Counted from the stretch's first letter, positions 41,255-53,438 are shown. The stretch: DNA of 64,000 nucleotides from Symbiodinium kawagutii (GCA_009767595.1 VSDK01001730.1:184688-248687), one strand, 5' to 3'. Notes: generated by a model not told the origin, from the sequence alone. Numbers and translations are program-made.

Positions 41255-42040
41255 AGCTGACGGGCGTAGGATTGCGTAGGCTTTGCGTAGGCATTTTTCT
41301 GTCCTTGTCATGTAGCATTCTCGCGTAGGCAATCCTTTCAGTCCCCGGGATCTTCTGCTGTAGGTTCATGTTGTCATGCATCCACGGTTGTTTGTATCAG
41401 GATCTGGGTTGGGGATAGGTACGGCTTTCAGATGTGATTTAGGTCATATAACTTTAGGGTGTACCAGCAAATACATGAATTCATTTAGTTTGACAAGCAC
41501 CATAGACCACGCAAAGTTGAACAAACAGCGGCCAATCTTAAGATGAATAGGAACCACCAAATATTTAGACCCCTTCGCACAAATGTCTGCTGGACCGGCT
41601 GGACCCCTTCGCCAGGCGTAGGCGTGGCGAAGGCTTCCCGTAGGCTTTGCGCAAGCAAACTTTACCGTGCTGACCGGTTCCCCATTTGAATGTACCCGTT
41701 TGCAGGGTTGATCTTCCTTCTCCCACCAGGATGTCCTTTCTGAAAGCCTTGTGGCCATGCAGTGATGTGCCTTTCGGAGATGTGATGTGCTATAAGGTAC
41801 CTGCCCAGGAGGCCAGGAGGTGTGTTAGAAGTCCGAAAAGTTGCTCGGACACTGGCCGCGTAGGCACTTGAATGCTTGGCTGCAGCCAAAATGTTGCTGG
41901 GACTGTCGCCGCGTAGGCAAGAGTGACAGCATCCTTTGTGCACAGGCGTAGGCTCGCGTAGGCACCTGCCTTGCAACCTGCTTCGCGTGGGCTCACGCTG
42001 TGGCCGCGTAGGCCAGACCCATGCATGTGCGTAGGCAGCA
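41255..42040. repeat. Cluster of dispersed GCGTAGGC words
   Basis: The octamer gcgtaggc, or a one-base variant, occurs about eleven times (near 41262, 41274, 41285, 41324, 41617, 41629, 41861, 41908, 41945, 41955, 42007 and 42032) at irregular spacing. A gene in this stretch was not recognised. Confidence 0.7.
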
Positions 42041-42099
42041 TGCCACCATCCTACCACCAACCACAGAAAAAACACAACTCATGTAGAACTAGAACATCG

Positions 42100-42690
42100 C
42101 TCCTTGCAATAGTAAGCGGAACACATGGCTGAAGATTGGGTGATGATTGCAGCCGAGGTTACAGCATACCCTAGCGCTTATCAAACATATGGGATTATCC
42201 AGTCCATCGACGTGCTCTGCCTTTCCTGCTCCTTCACGCTGTTGAACAGATGCTTGAAATTAGTTTTCAGAGTTGCAAAGACTGTGCGCAATAGTGAAAT
42301 GTTGTAACTAGAATACAACCAGAGTGCAAACAGGACTGCGCCATAATCGCAACCATTGCACCCCATATCATCCATGATTCACAGACAAAGCCAACTGATT
42401 TCAGTTGGTTATCAACTATATTTACATATACATATATATATATATATTGTAATCCTGAGACATCATGACGCACCAGCCGTTCTATAGCAATTGCGATGCC
42501 ATGATAAAAGGAAGTCACAGTAACCAACATGAACACTACATTGACTTAACCTCCATGAAGCGTTATACATCGCTACGAACCAACGTACGACATTAGTTGC
42601 CATCATCAAAGCATTTTCAACCATCACGCAACAATAGTTAACAGTGGACGATCATCTTTCACCCTTATCATACAAACATCGAACCAGGGG
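42100..42690. other. No clear gene
   Basis: Contains an (AT)n run at about 42428-42448 and frames of 60-90 codons without recognisable features. Confidence 0.35.
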
Positions 42691-43018
42691 TCAGCCATGA
42701 CACACCGCGGTTTTGCCAATCAAGTGACCATTTTCAAGAATTCTTTGCCACTCTTCAGCAACATGAAACCCACGGTTGGGCGGAGCACGCCCGGTTTCAC
42801 CGCGGTTTCTCGTGGCGGTTCACTGGATGGGGGAGCGCGACCTGAGGCGTGGCGAGGCCACTTTTCACATCAGCTTGCTGATGCCTGGACTGGAGAACGC
42901 CTCGCACAGACACGCCATGGATCAGAGACTCGGAACGGGGGACCGGTGGCCATGTTGGTTGACTGATGGGTGGTGACCACGGGGGACCAGCGGATCCGGT
43001 GGGCCTCCTGACATGAAA

Positions 43019-43142
43019 TCTGTCTGGCCAACCTGGGAGCGTCGGTAATATCAGGGCGTTGCAGCAACGCCACCAGTCCAGCATTCGTGTTTTCAACCAC
43101 GAGTTTGGGACCACCGTTCTCCGCACCTATTTGGCCAATCAT
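43019..43142 (-). CDS. Exon candidate on the minus strand
   Basis: The minus-strand frame reads MIGQIGAENGGPKLVVENTN then AGLVALLQRPDITDAPR before a GT on that strand (CCCAG|GTTGGC). The peptide looks like an armadillo or HEAT-type or enzyme helix region, but the family is not established. The plus strand reads SPAFVFSTTSLGPPFSAPI and is less gene-like. Confidence 0.35.
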
Positions 43143-43149
43143 TATTAAC

Positions 43150-43460
43150 CCAGAATCATCATCATCACCACCATCATCATCATCCTCATCACCATCACCA
43201 TCACCACCATCATCATCATCATCATCATCATCGTCATCATCATCATCATCCTCACCATCATCGTCATCGTCATGGTCATCGTCGTCGTTGTCATTATTAT
43301 CATCCTCCTCCTCCTCATCATCATCATCATCATCATCATCGTCATCATCATCATCATCCTCACCATCATCGTCATCGTCATGGTCATCGTCGTCGTTGTC
43401 ATTATTATCATCCTCCTCCTCCTCATCATCATCATCATCATCAACATCATCAACATCACT
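43150..43460. repeat. (TCA)n compound microsatellite with 108-bp duplication
   Basis: Triplet repeats of cat/tca with cct, cgt and att variants. A 108-bp block (tggtcatcgtcgtcgttg onward) at 43273 is repeated at 43381. Ser-rich and Met-rich ORFs across it are artefacts. Confidence 0.95.
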
Positions 43461-43739
43461 AACTCATTGTCATGAACCCATCATTATCATTAGCCCGTGG
43501 CTATCATTGGGATGCTCACAGTGGCCTCCGTGACACATCAGTGAGGGAGGGAAGCTGGTTACCATAGCTACCTTGAACCTGGTATGCTTAGTAGTCTTAG
43601 TAGCCTAGTATCAGCAGTCAATCACTGTTAGCTTGGCTAAGATACATTTGCATAAGCTTGGCCAAGGACGAGACGGAAGGTTTTTTCCGCCCTAAACATT
43701 GGCGAGCACATATGCATATCGCTAACTTGATCTGAACAT

Positions 43740-44560
43740 GTTATGGAACCAATTTTTAACAACGACTGGTTGACACAGGTGATGATCCTTCAATAGTAAC
43801 TAGTATGAGGCAATATTGATTTTGATTACGGTCAACATTATCCATGACTAAGCCATATCAAGGTTCATCAAACATCAGCAGTAACAGTCATATAATATAT
43901 GATAGGGGTTATCAATCAACCATGTGCCTTCGGAAAGAAAGCATTGATAAATCATATGTCAGTTGTGAACCTCGAATTATCACTACGTAATCAATCAGAA
44001 TGTCACAGAAAGTATGAACCATCATGGGTGGTTGATGAATCGCTATCGATGATCTACCAAGTATTTGATTTGCACCCTGATTAGTCTCATTGACCGTCAT
44101 TACCATTAGTGGTCATCATTGGCCCATCCATCATCAAGTGCTATTGTAATGATTTGACATGATTTGACCATTCTTTTCCATATTGTAATTATCCGTGACT
44201 ATGAATATCATCAACCAGCATCCGCACCATTATTTGTATGATTTTTTCTACCTTAGTCAGCCTTCTACCGTACTAGACTATCATTAACGGTCCATTAATG
44301 ACCATCTTTACCATTATGTATACAGCAGTTACCATTCACCATTATCACTATCACTGCGCGTCATTAATCATTTTAAAGCAGCATTCACCATCACATTTCC
44401 TTCTATTGCTGGGTACAGCAAGCAAATCAGCAATAATCAGCCATGGTCAACAATCCCTGATCAGCAATATGCATCAACTTAGTCAGCAAGCAAATCGACC
44501 TAATCAACCGAATCAACCAAATCAACCAAATCAACCTAACCAACCTAATCTACTGCCTCA
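43740..44560. repeat. Cryptically simple accatcattaac block with (aatcaacc)n end
   Basis: Words such as accattcaccattatc and atcatcaacc, then about six aatcaacc units at 44493-44545. No gene seen. Confidence 0.6.
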
Positions 44561-44602
44561 CCAATGCAACCTCACCTCACCTCATCTCTGCCGCGCCCCC
44601 AG

Positions 44603-44720
44603 GATCAGCAACTACATCCTGCAAGCGCTTCGGCCCAGTGCTGGTCGCGCTTGAGCGACCGCGGAGCGACCGGCAGCGCCCGAGAAAAAATCCGCTAGCG
44701 ACGATTCGTCGATGGGCGCG
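44603..44720 (+). CDS. Exon candidate, product unknown
   Basis: A GC-rich island after a pyrimidine-AG (cgcccccAG) reads SATTSCKRFGPVLVALERPR then SDRQRPRKNPLATIRRWARG. Basic peptide. A second frame (ISNYILQALRPSAGRA) stops early. The gene is unknown. Confidence 0.3.
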
Positions 44721-44739
44721 TGGTGAAGTCGTTGGAGTC

Positions 44740-45130
44740 GCTGTCATCAATGGTTAGGTTGGGTAGGGCCTTGGGTAGCTACGGTTAGCTATAGTTAGTT
44801 CTGGTTGGTTATAGTTGGTTATAGTTAGTTATAGTTGTTAACCAACCATGATCACTCATTTTCAAATGGTACCAATGACTAGTAGTATATAATGGTTGCT
44901 AATCATAGCCAACTTTGGCTAATTAGCCATTCTATTATCAGGTAGCTATTAATAGTTGGCTATAGTTAGCTATAGTTAGCAAAAGCACATGATGGTGGCC
45001 AGCTATTGGTAGCTATGGAAGGCTTTTACCATAGCTGGTAATCTAATGAGTTTAACATCATGAATTAGGATTGGTATAATCAAGTCATTGGTATATCCAT
45101 GAATTAGCTGGTAGAATTACTGGTAGAAGT
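44740..45130. repeat. Cryptically simple ggttagttatagtt block
   Basis: Degenerate words atagttagttatagttg and tagctattggtag. No gene. Confidence 0.7.
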
Positions 45131-45358
45131 CGTAAGATTAAGCCGTATATTTAAATAAACTGTTGGAACCAAAAAAGACTGGGTCTAGTATAGCTAGGAT
45201 GATGAATAGTGAACAAAGTGCTGGGTATAAGGATCTAGTCCAACTAGTCAATATGTGGTTGGCAAAGTATTTGAGTAATGTCGAGCAAGTCAACTGGGGT
45301 TGGTGTAACTGAACCAATGGGTGTAACTGAACCAATGGGGATCTACCATTCATCGCAG

Positions 45359-45450
45359 GGAGCGAGAGAAATGCAGCGGTTGATGCTGGACCCCTTGCTG
45401 ATGGCTGGGAACCTTGAATCGTGCAGATTTGCGCTCCCCATTTGCTGTCA
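45359..45450 (+). CDS. Exon candidate, product unknown
   Basis: After AG|G at 45357-45358 one frame reads REMQRLMLDPLLMAGNLE. Helical peptide; the end of the exon is unclear. Confidence 0.25.
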
Positions 45451-45607
45451 AGGGCGAGTATTATTTATGATGATCAAACTCAACAAACTATATGATGATG
45501 AACAATGTCCATTGATTTCATCAACATTGACGACCCTCACCATGCAACTGCTGCAGCCTGAAAACTGCAACTCCCAATGGGCTGCTGACTGCGACTCATC
45601 GCTGAAG

Positions 45608-45664
45608 CACCAAGGCCATCTCCAATCTTACCAAGGCCAAGGCCGCGAGTGATCGAGGCAACAG
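45608..45664 (+). CDS. Short exon candidate, 19 codons
   Basis: Bounded by AG (45606-45607) and GT (45665). It reads TKAISNLTKAKAASDRGN, a charged helix, GC-rich. It could follow the 45359 exon. Family unknown. Confidence 0.35.
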
Positions 45665-45679
45665 GTTGAGGTAAAAGAT

Positions 45680-47400
45680 TCCACTGTTCGCAATGGTTGA
45701 ATGGTTAAGTGCTGGTTCAATGGTTAACCATTGTCAATGGTTAAATGATGGCTGGTGGTCACCAGCTGGGTTGCGTTTTTGATGATCCAACTGGTTCTCC
45801 AGCATGGTTAATGGATAGGAACGATAAATTATAGTGTTTTTTGTTGACGATCCAGCAATCCAACATGCTTATACAGCAAGGTTGAGCGTTGAAACTGAAT
45901 TCATAGTGGTTAATTTTCCGTTTCATAAGAGCTCACAACTGTTGAGAATGCTTGAGATCGGTTCATCATGTCGGTCAATACTGGCCAGCAGAAGCTGCGC
46001 AGCAGCTGGTTGATAAAGACGACAGAACCAACAACAGCGAGGGCCCAGACTTTTAGAAAGAGACATTTTTCAGTTGAATGGGGCGCCGCAACTGGGATCA
46101 GCTTTTTATTGGGATAAGAGTTGTTCTTCATGGTGGAAGTAATGGCTGTATTTTATCAAAGAGGCTTGGCCGCTCAACAAATCTAAATCAGGGTCACCAC
46201 TGTGTAGAGAATGTATGCCATGTTCAGGGCTCATGCGGATTGATTACGATGATCATTTGAACTCTATAGGATTCCGTTGCTGATTGAAATTTGATGGAAC
46301 TCGCAACTTTGATGGACCCCCCCAGACCATTACAGTACTGTCCTTTGTCGCTGAGTGGTTGGTTGCTTCTCTCTTCCCATTGCTTTGGCATTGGTGTGGT
46401 TATTTGCATACTACTGTCGTAGTCATCTTCCTTCATGGTTTTGCCCTTTCCATCTTTGTCATTAAGTTGGCAAAATGCTACCAATTGTATGGTTACATCT
46501 ATCATCAAACATCCGATTGAAATTGCAGAAATCAAATATCCAATTTCATCAACGGGAATTCTTGACATAATCACCAAATAGACCGGAATCAACTAACATG
46601 ATAGTCAACTATAAGCACTAACAGCCACTAATCACTAAACACTTTCATCAAATATAGTTACTCGTCACTAAGAACTTTATCATCATCATTACCACCTTAC
46701 TCTAAGAATGACCTACACCAAGAATGTCTGGCAATCAATACAAGGTGATACTAGTCACAAAGTCACTAATCACTTCCACCTTAAATGCATCAATCCAAAA
46801 ACATCACAGATCCAATCCCGTTGTGGAACACAGATTCAGGCTGAGCAAGACCTTCGCACCTGCGAGGCGTGAGCTTGATTAATCAACTAAGCTGAGGTCT
46901 CAGCTTGGGGTTAATTGTTAGGGATGAGCAAGGCTTAATCATAGGGGCTATGTTAATCATAGGGATTGACTATAGGATTTATTAAGGTGAATCATAGGAG
47001 TCATTACCAACTCTCAAGATTCATATTGGTTAGTGAATTGCTACGGATTTGCTCGGGGTTATGTTAATCATAGGGATTAATCATAGGAGTTATGCGGTTT
47101 GATCATAGAGTTATGTTGATTACTTGTCGGGATTCATCCTAAAGAGGTCATTAAACATCATTAGATGATCAAACTCTTGTCAGCAATAGGGGTACGACTA
47201 CCATCTGTCACTTCCGCAAGTCAAGGGGATGAAGAATCCGCAACAAGCTAAGCAAGCACCCACCAATCCAAGCATTTGGGGGAGAAACTTTCAGCAGCGG
47301 GGTCAATGACGATCAGGAAACATCCAAGGGTACCAACGACATAAACAACTTTATCAGTAGCATTGTTTCGTATCTTCCAGGATATTCCAAGTGATTGTGA
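45680..47400. other. Mostly no gene seen
   Basis: 46590-47200 repeats words such as tcactaatcac and aatcatagggatt. Around 45960-46050 both strands read gene-like (plus AEAAQQLVDKDDRTNNSEGP; minus KVWALAVVGSVVFINQLLRS, a possible membrane segment), but the strand could not be decided. Confidence 0.35.
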
Positions 47401-47401
47401 A

Positions 47402-47533
47402 ATGTGGTCCGGTAAACCAGCTGAGCTGGTGCGTATGGATCATCCGATAAACGGGAAGACACCAGGAGGGGTTGCCCTCATTGCAGAGTTGATCCGACGT
47501 ATCGTTCTGAAAAACAAGTTGCTTAGCAGATGA
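47402..47533 (+). CDS. Small ORF or terminal exon, 43 aa
   Basis: Reads MWSGKPAELVRMDHPINGKT then PGGVALIAELIRRIVLKNKL and LSR, stopping at TGA 47531-47533. Balanced composition, GC-richer than surroundings. The initial Met may be internal to an exon. Family not recognised. Confidence 0.4.
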   Translation: MWSGKPAELVRMDHPINGKTPGGVALIAELIRRIVLKNKLLSR

Positions 47534-48326
47534 ATCGTGAAGATGTTTTCACAAGCCTACCACTTGAACATACTTGACTTATGTTACTTCGAAACCAGGA
47601 TTGAATCGTGTTGATTGTGAACTGTTATCAATGCTTTAAACTTCAACGTCGTAGTTATAGCTTTGAATGATGGATACCCAGAATGGTTGCTGGTATCATG
47701 GGGGACCCTAAAGTTTACCTAAATCCACCCTTGATATGATCAGTTTGCATGGAGAGTCATTGGTTCGGGGGAGACTGGAGTGCGAATTGTTTGGCTGGTG
47801 ATGCTCAGATGTATAAGCATCCTGGAGCAGATAGAATATCGCCATATATCGCCCGTATTCAATATTCAAAGACATTTAATGCCATTCAATGCCATTCAAT
47901 GCCATTTATCACCATTTATCGCCATCTACCTATTGGGGATATCCAATTCTATCTACTCTAGGATGGTTTTGAACTCAAACTGGGTGTGCTCTTGGGCCCA
48001 GTAGACTCAACGGCGCCTTGCTACGACACCAAGCTTTTTTAATCGCAAATGTGCCCCAACTCGGGGCACCACATGGTAGTTCCAGCTCGCATCAGAATGA
48101 TCATCAGATGATTTCTACTCCCATTTTTGAGCCCATCTCCTGTCTCCAAAGTATTTGCACCAACAAATCATGGATACCTCCATGGCAAGATGAGTGTGCC
48201 GAGGGTTGGCTTGACACTGCCAACGCCCTAGGGTTCCAGCAAACAGCATATAGTTCCAACGGTTGCGTTGCAAATTGATGGGGGGTCCGCCATGTCAGCT
48301 TCATGCGATAAGACCTGGCTGTGGTC

Positions 48327-48440
48327 ATATAGTTGTTTCTCAAGATAGGGGAACCCCTAAATCATCCAGTGGATTAACCGTTGATAGTGGTAAACCAACC
48401 ATTTTTTTTGGGTCCCCTATGGCCTGAAAAAACACCATAT
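48327..48440. mobile_element. MITE-like element, family 1
   Basis: Left atagttgtttctcaagatag, interior ctaaatcatccagtgg and taaaccaaccatttt, right ggcctgaaaaaacaccatat. Confidence 0.65.
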
Positions 48441-48560
48441 ATGGATTCGTCCCTATCTGAATGATCAGTATTGGTTGGTTGAGGGGCACAACTTCTGGAC
48501 GTAGGCGCAACATAAACGCAGCATGGGCGCAACATGTTCCAGTGACCCTCCCAGTGCCTG

Positions 48561-48656
48561 GCTCAGCCTGGAAGTTACGAGCACTTCAAGGCTGACATGG
48601 GCAGGGGTAACCGGGTGCTGCGCTGAAGCTGGAGCTTGCAACTGGTCATGTTACAG
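48561..48656 (+). CDS. Exon candidate with apparent 1-nt frameshift
   Basis: The frame reads CLAQPGSYEHFKADMGRGNR then VLR and TGA. Immediately after, the next frame reads KLELATGHVTG. Joining them would need one extra base at about 48625. Between two family-1 MITE copies. It may be a decayed exon, or the exon may simply end at the TGA. Confidence 0.3.
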
Positions 48657-48659
48657 GGT

Positions 48660-48896
48660 TTGGGGGGTTTGTAAAACGGGGAACCGGCCAAAAATGGTTG
48701 GTTATCGTTAGTTTATTACTATAGATGGTTAGGAAACTGGATGAACGGTTCGTAGTGGCTTATAATGCTTAATAATAAGGGGGGATGATAACCAACAATA
48801 ATGCTTCAACAACTACTAGTTGGTTTACTACTATGTAACAATGATGAATATAAAGGATGATAAGTGGGGGGGTCCCCTATTTTGAGAAATCACCAT
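48660..48896. mobile_element. MITE-like element, family 1 (composite)
   Basis: The right end cctattttgagaaatcaccat is typical. The left end gggggtttgtaaaacgggg is diverged. Inside are a relative of the 87-bp repeat (ggttaggaaactggatga) and aaaggatgataag. Confidence 0.45.
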
Positions 48897-49239
48897 ATTG
48901 TCACCAGTGTAGAGATTTGTAAATTGATGACATGTCCAACCTCAAATTTCGAAACAACTGGTACCAAGTCTGCCTGGGAGCAGCAATTGCCACTTGGATT
49001 TCGCAAAATTGTTGTGTACAAAAAATGCCTTTGAGCCACTGAGTCGCTTCAAAGAAGTAGTCGAACTTTGTTTGGATATTGATCGACAGTATTTTCTACA
49101 TGGGAGTCGTAATGTCAAGGATCAATCACAGAGAAATCGCAAAGAATTTCGTTCTTCGATCTTCCACCTCCACGGATCTTGAGGGCCTCACTGCTGTTGC
49201 TGCCTGTTGCGGCCCTCCCCGGGGTCGGTGTCAGCCCAG

Positions 49240-49338
49240 GCCTTGTTGCAGGATCCTAACTTCGTGCGACTCTTCGAGCAGATGCTGCAGCAAGGCGAGC
49301 AATGGTCGGAAGGAACGCCGCGAACGATGAACGGTTGA
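49240..49338 (+). CDS. Terminal exon candidate, 32 aa
   Basis: After AG|G at 49238-49239 the frame is phase 0 and reads ALLQDPNFVRLFEQMLQQGE then QWSEGTPRTMNG, ending at TGA 49336-49338. The amphipathic LLQDPNFVRLFEQML helix recalls STI1-type repeats of co-chaperones and ubiquilins, which is only a resemblance. Low-complexity gataatgag repeats start right after the stop. Confidence 0.5.
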   Translation, partial: ALLQDPNFVRLFEQMLQQGEQWSEGTPRTMNG

Positions 49339-49770
49339 TAATGAGAATGACCTATCAATGATAACTCCATTTGATAGTTATAATGAGTTTATAATGAGTT
49401 ATAATGTGTCATCCGGTTGATGACTTGATAAATTGGAGAATGATAATGATAATTAGTTGATATATGATGAGTTTATAGTGATTGATAATGGTTGATAATG
49501 AGTTTTCATGGTTGAGATAACTAGTTGATAATGATTGATCATGGTTGATAATGATTGATAATGAGTTTACAATGATTCACCGATTGGACAAGAGTTTCGC
49601 CCTGCGATCACCGCGGAAAATCGTGCTGATGTTGTTTATATTCCCAAAAAATACTTAGTTGTTTGATAATGGTTGAATAATGATAACCAACTACTTGATC
49701 ATGATTGAGAATTGATATTGTTGTGAGCATGTAGTGACCATATAGTGACCTAATCTCATTTTTCGGAATG
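49339..49770. repeat. Cryptically simple gttgataatgag block
   Basis: Repeats of ttgataatgattgataatg. No gene. Confidence 0.75.
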
Positions 49771-50366
49771 GCAACGGCAAGCTCCCAACCCCTGGCAGTG
49801 AGGAGTCAACCATTGAGTTGCTTCTCATCGGCAGTTGCACAGTGTTGCACGTGTTGTAGAACTCTTCAAGAATTTCTTAGAGGACAGGCTGGTTAGTGGG
49901 TTAGTTGGTAATATCTGCTAATGATTGCATTTCTGGTTCTGAAAGTGTGGTGTTGATTAGTTGGTGATCTCTATTGGTTTGTTGGTTGTGGTTGGGCAAT
50001 CAACCTACCTGCCTTGCGATGATCCTTACAGTGGCAGTCCATGACATTGGGATGCGAACCATGGGAGTGAGATGGAATGTGCTTATCACTTTGATTGGCA
50101 TCTCATTGTCAATCCTGAGAAGTGAGGCCTTAGTTGACCCGCCAGTGATATTATTGTTGCTATTGTTGTTGTTCTTGTTCTTCAGACTGCTTGTCGTTCT
50201 TGTTGCTTTCCTGGGGTTGAAATATGAACCAACAGTTTTCATCAACCAGCAGCGATATGCAACAATCATCAATTAACCGTCATTAAAGCAACAATAATCA
50301 TCATCAATCCATCACGAGACCATCATGAACCAACAGTCATCATTGAGCACCCTTAATGCTTGTTAG

Positions 50367-50479
50367 GTTCTGGGTACCACAAAAACATCCGTGACGCCAC
50401 AGGGAGCAGTCGCCACCACGGTCTTGAAGACCTTTGGTGCCTTGCCATGTCACTTGGGGCCGTCGATGTAGAGCCCTGA
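50367..50479 (+). CDS. Terminal exon candidate, about 37 aa
   Basis: After AG|G (gttAG|GTTC) the frame reads SGYHKNIRDATGSSRHHGLE then DLWCLAMSLGAVDVEP and stops at TGA 50477-50479. The GLEDLW stretch could come from a kinase-like C-lobe, but this is not secure. Confidence 0.4.
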
Positions 50480-50489
50480 ACAAGGTGTT

Positions 50490-50960
50490 GAAGAGTTGAT
50501 CATGATGCTTGGCTCAATGATGCTTAAAGTGATTAATGATGGTTTCAATGAGTAATCATGGCTGATACGGGCAATCATGGTCAATGATGGTCAAAGATTC
50601 TTAATGGCTGGTTGGTGGTGGTGAATAAGCTGTTGATTGGATCTAGCTGATTGTAGTGATGCGAGAGTAATGCCAGCTGTGATGATAGTAATGGCTGATA
50701 CGGTAATGGAGAATTTCATCAGCTGTTGATTGGTAGGTTGATGGTCAATATTTGTTAGTCATAACTGATTATCTTTAATGGCCATTTCATACATTCTACT
50801 CATCATGGCCAGTTCAACAACAGAATCTCGAGCGGTCAATTTAGAGCAATGAAATGTCAATCGTAGAGTCACCTTAAAATGGTGGAATAACTTCTGGTTT
50901 TGTACGTGCAATTCTTGACTGATCATTGGTTAATCGCCATGGTTGGAACAATGGCTGAAA
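50490..50960. repeat. Cryptically simple gatggtcaatgatgg block
   Basis: Words such as gattaatgatggtttcaatg. No gene. Confidence 0.6.
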
Positions 50961-50962
50961 TA

Positions 50963-51070
50963 TAATGGTTTCTGAAGATAAGGGACCCTCCCAAATCATC
51001 CAATAGTAGGCAGTTATAGCAATAAACCAACCATAACTTTGGGGATACCCCTATTTCAAGAAACACCAAT
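50963..51070. mobile_element. MITE-like element, family 1
   Basis: Left aatggtttctgaagataag, interior cccaaatcatccaatag and caataaaccaaccataac, right cctatttcaagaaacaccaat. Confidence 0.7.
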
Positions 51071-51296
51071 GCAGTACTTGTTTAACCAGTATTGTTGGTG
51101 ATGATCCCCTATTACGAATCCTAATAGATGCTTATAACCCCTGTGTTTGCTTATCCTACCTTGAACCATGGTTTGTCATCCTGCCACAGCTCAACCGAAA
51201 CTGCTCTGAGGTCTATGGTGTTGCAAGACAAGCCCGATCTCTTCAATAGGAGACGGAACCGGAAGGGGGGACCATGGGAGGACTCCCTTGTATTCA

Positions 51297-51400
51297 TACG
51301 GGTGTTTCTTAAAATAGGGAACCCCAAAAATGGATGGTCTCTTACTTTAACTAGTCAATCTTGGGTGATTTGGGGGTCTCCTAGTCTGAGAAACACCCAT
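51297..51400. mobile_element. MITE-like element, family 1
   Basis: Left gggtgtttcttaaaataggg; right cctagtctgagaaacaccc. About 104 bp, the shortest full copy. Confidence 0.7.
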
Positions 51401-51511
51401 ACACATGTTGATACTGGGTACTCAGATGAATTCCCAAGGAATGATCATCCAGAGGTCATGCCGTTTGAGTCATGTGTTGGATGTTGATTGAGTCCATGCC
51501 TCTGTACAACA

Positions 51512-51704
51512 GTGATCTCAGTAGCGCCAATGGTTTTCACAGCTTTCCAACCTGACCACTGGTGTCGGCCCTTGAAAGACGTCATCAGGCCTATCCATGA
51601 GGTGGTGCAAGCGGCCAACGCGGATGTGGCCAAAGCCTTCTTGGGCCCCCGGACCCTTGGGATGGTTGGAGCTGGGCGTGCCAATGGTTCACTTGCTACC
51701 ATGG
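51512..51704 (+). CDS. Exon candidate with SLC22-like motif
   Basis: The frame reads VISVAPMVFTAFQPDHWCRP then LKDVIRPIHEVVQAANADVA and FLGPRTLGMVGAGRANGSLA before a strong GTAAGC donor at 51705. FTAFQPDHWCRP resembles the first extracellular loop of SLC22 organic-ion transporters (F-x-x-x-x-P-D/x-H-W-C). The rest is not diagnostic. The acceptor is one of two AGs at about 51511-51520. Confidence 0.35.
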
Positions 51705-52182
51705 GTAAGCACCACGTAGAACTGGTGGAGAACCCCCAGGGTTCGCCAGTGAACTAAGGGTAATTATCAGTTTTGGTAGAACTACAGTTCAGTGGCGAAT
51801 CTTAAGCAGCTTGCAATTTTAAAAAAGGCAGAAAAAAGCTTTGGTGGGTTTTTGGTGGATAGCCATATTAATAATAATCCCGTTGCCATGATAATTGCAA
51901 TTCATGGCTACCCTTCACAAAACAAAGTTAGAGCCTCCTTAGCTGTCAATCTGGATTCGATTCGGGGATAGACGGTGAATTTTCCCACCGGGACAGGTCT
52001 TGGGAGGCTTCGGCGACTGGACGACAACTACTGTCTGGAAGGATAACCGCAATAAAAAGACGGAAGTCATCAAGACGAAAGATGTTTTTATATGGTTTCT
52101 TCGAGTTCAGCCTGTGATCTAAGGAACACGAAGCTGAATTGTAAGCATGGTAAAAACCGACAAGCCGTGCTAAGCCCCAAGA

Positions 52183-52248
52183 TTTCGGCTTGGAGCCTGC
52201 AGCTTGCTGTCGTCAAAGTGCTGAGGAAGCATCATCACACTTATGCAG
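52183..52248 (+). CDS. Short exon candidate
   Basis: Reads SAWSLQLAVVKVLRKHHHTY ending at a GT (ATGCAG|GTACC, 52249). Helical, could belong with the exons at 51512 and 52677. The start is uncertain. Confidence 0.35.
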
Positions 52249-52676
52249 GTACCAGTTTCAGACCATGGTCGTCAGGGAAGTCATCATTTTTGGGGAACAT
52301 TGATGGACTTCGTTTTGTTTGGGGAACTTTTTTGGGATACACATTTATGGACCCCGGAACTTGTTGGGGATGGACTTGAAACATCTGGAAACCACCCAAC
52401 ATTGAAGTCATTACAAGGAATGTTGGAGTCGGCAACTGGTTGGCACGCCTCGAAAACTGCTTGATCCTGCTAATGAGATTGGCTGAACATAGTGATTGAC
52501 GATGGACAATGATTGTGACAACGCTTGGTCGCAGTGGATGACGGCAGTGGTTAATGATGATTCATACCTATTATCAGTCCTATTACTCAGATACTCCATG
52601 TATGGTATATTTGCTTACATTGCTTACGAATCTACCTATGAAATGGCCCAGCTATGTAGGTAAAGATACGATGCAG

Positions 52677-52833
52677 GGAGTGTACTGTTTTGGTGAAGGT
52701 GAACCTCCAAGACCTTCGTTGTGCTGCATGGGCAGCGGGCGGCCGGTCGTCTTGGCTGGAGAGGACAGCAGATGATATGATGCGAAAAGTGTCTGAAGCA
52801 CGAAAGTCTAAAGACATCATCTCATCAACTTGA
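52677..52833 (+). CDS. Terminal exon candidate, about 52 aa
   Basis: After AG|G at 52675-52676 the frame reads ECTVLVKVNLQDLRCAAWAA then GGRSSWLERTADDMMRKVSE and ARKSKDIISST, stopping at TGA 52831-52833. Balanced and helical; the best-looking exon in this part. Family not recognised. Confidence 0.45.
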
Positions 52834-53438
52834 CAACATATCTAAATATTTTGAATATTATTCATTAGTAGAGATCAATACCAATTTCACTAATTGAGTA
52901 AATGGTGATGTTTCGTTTTCAACCATTCTTAAATATCCGATCATGATTTGATATTATTCAGTGCAGATGAACACACCATGGATCAGCCATTTGAGGGCGC
53001 AGCTTTACTAAGCACCGAGAGAAACGCCAAACCACTTGTAGGTCAAGGCGCAGCCTTGTGCCGCCACAAGATGGGCATGTTGACGCTTGACATGGCTTGA
53101 TTCATGGTTCAATTCATGGCTTGATTCATGGCTGAATTTCCAGTATTGGTTACGTAAAGCCAAGTGCTGCGGTTTGCTAACCCGTGAAATTCAGCTGGTC
53201 CCAACTTGAAACTCAGCTCATGGCACCAGTTCAACGCAGCACAAACAGTCGCAGACTTCGAACCCGGGCGCGGTTGTTTCCCCACCGGGCAGCTGAAATC
53301 GAGTGGTGTGCCTAAGGCAAGTGCTGTGAGAATTTGGTGCTGGGTGCATCATCCATGGCTATTGGTATTCCCAAGCCATTTTTCCAAAAATATACGTTGG
53401 GAAACATGGAGAAACCAAGAATTAGATAAAAAAAATCA

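Noticed and set aside
43087..43533. Ser-rich ORF (plus) and Met-rich ORF (minus)
   Set aside because: Products of the TCA/CAT triplet repeat.
44493..44545. Telomere-like aatcaacc repeat
   Set aside because: Short, degenerate and internal; it grades into the neighbouring simple sequence.
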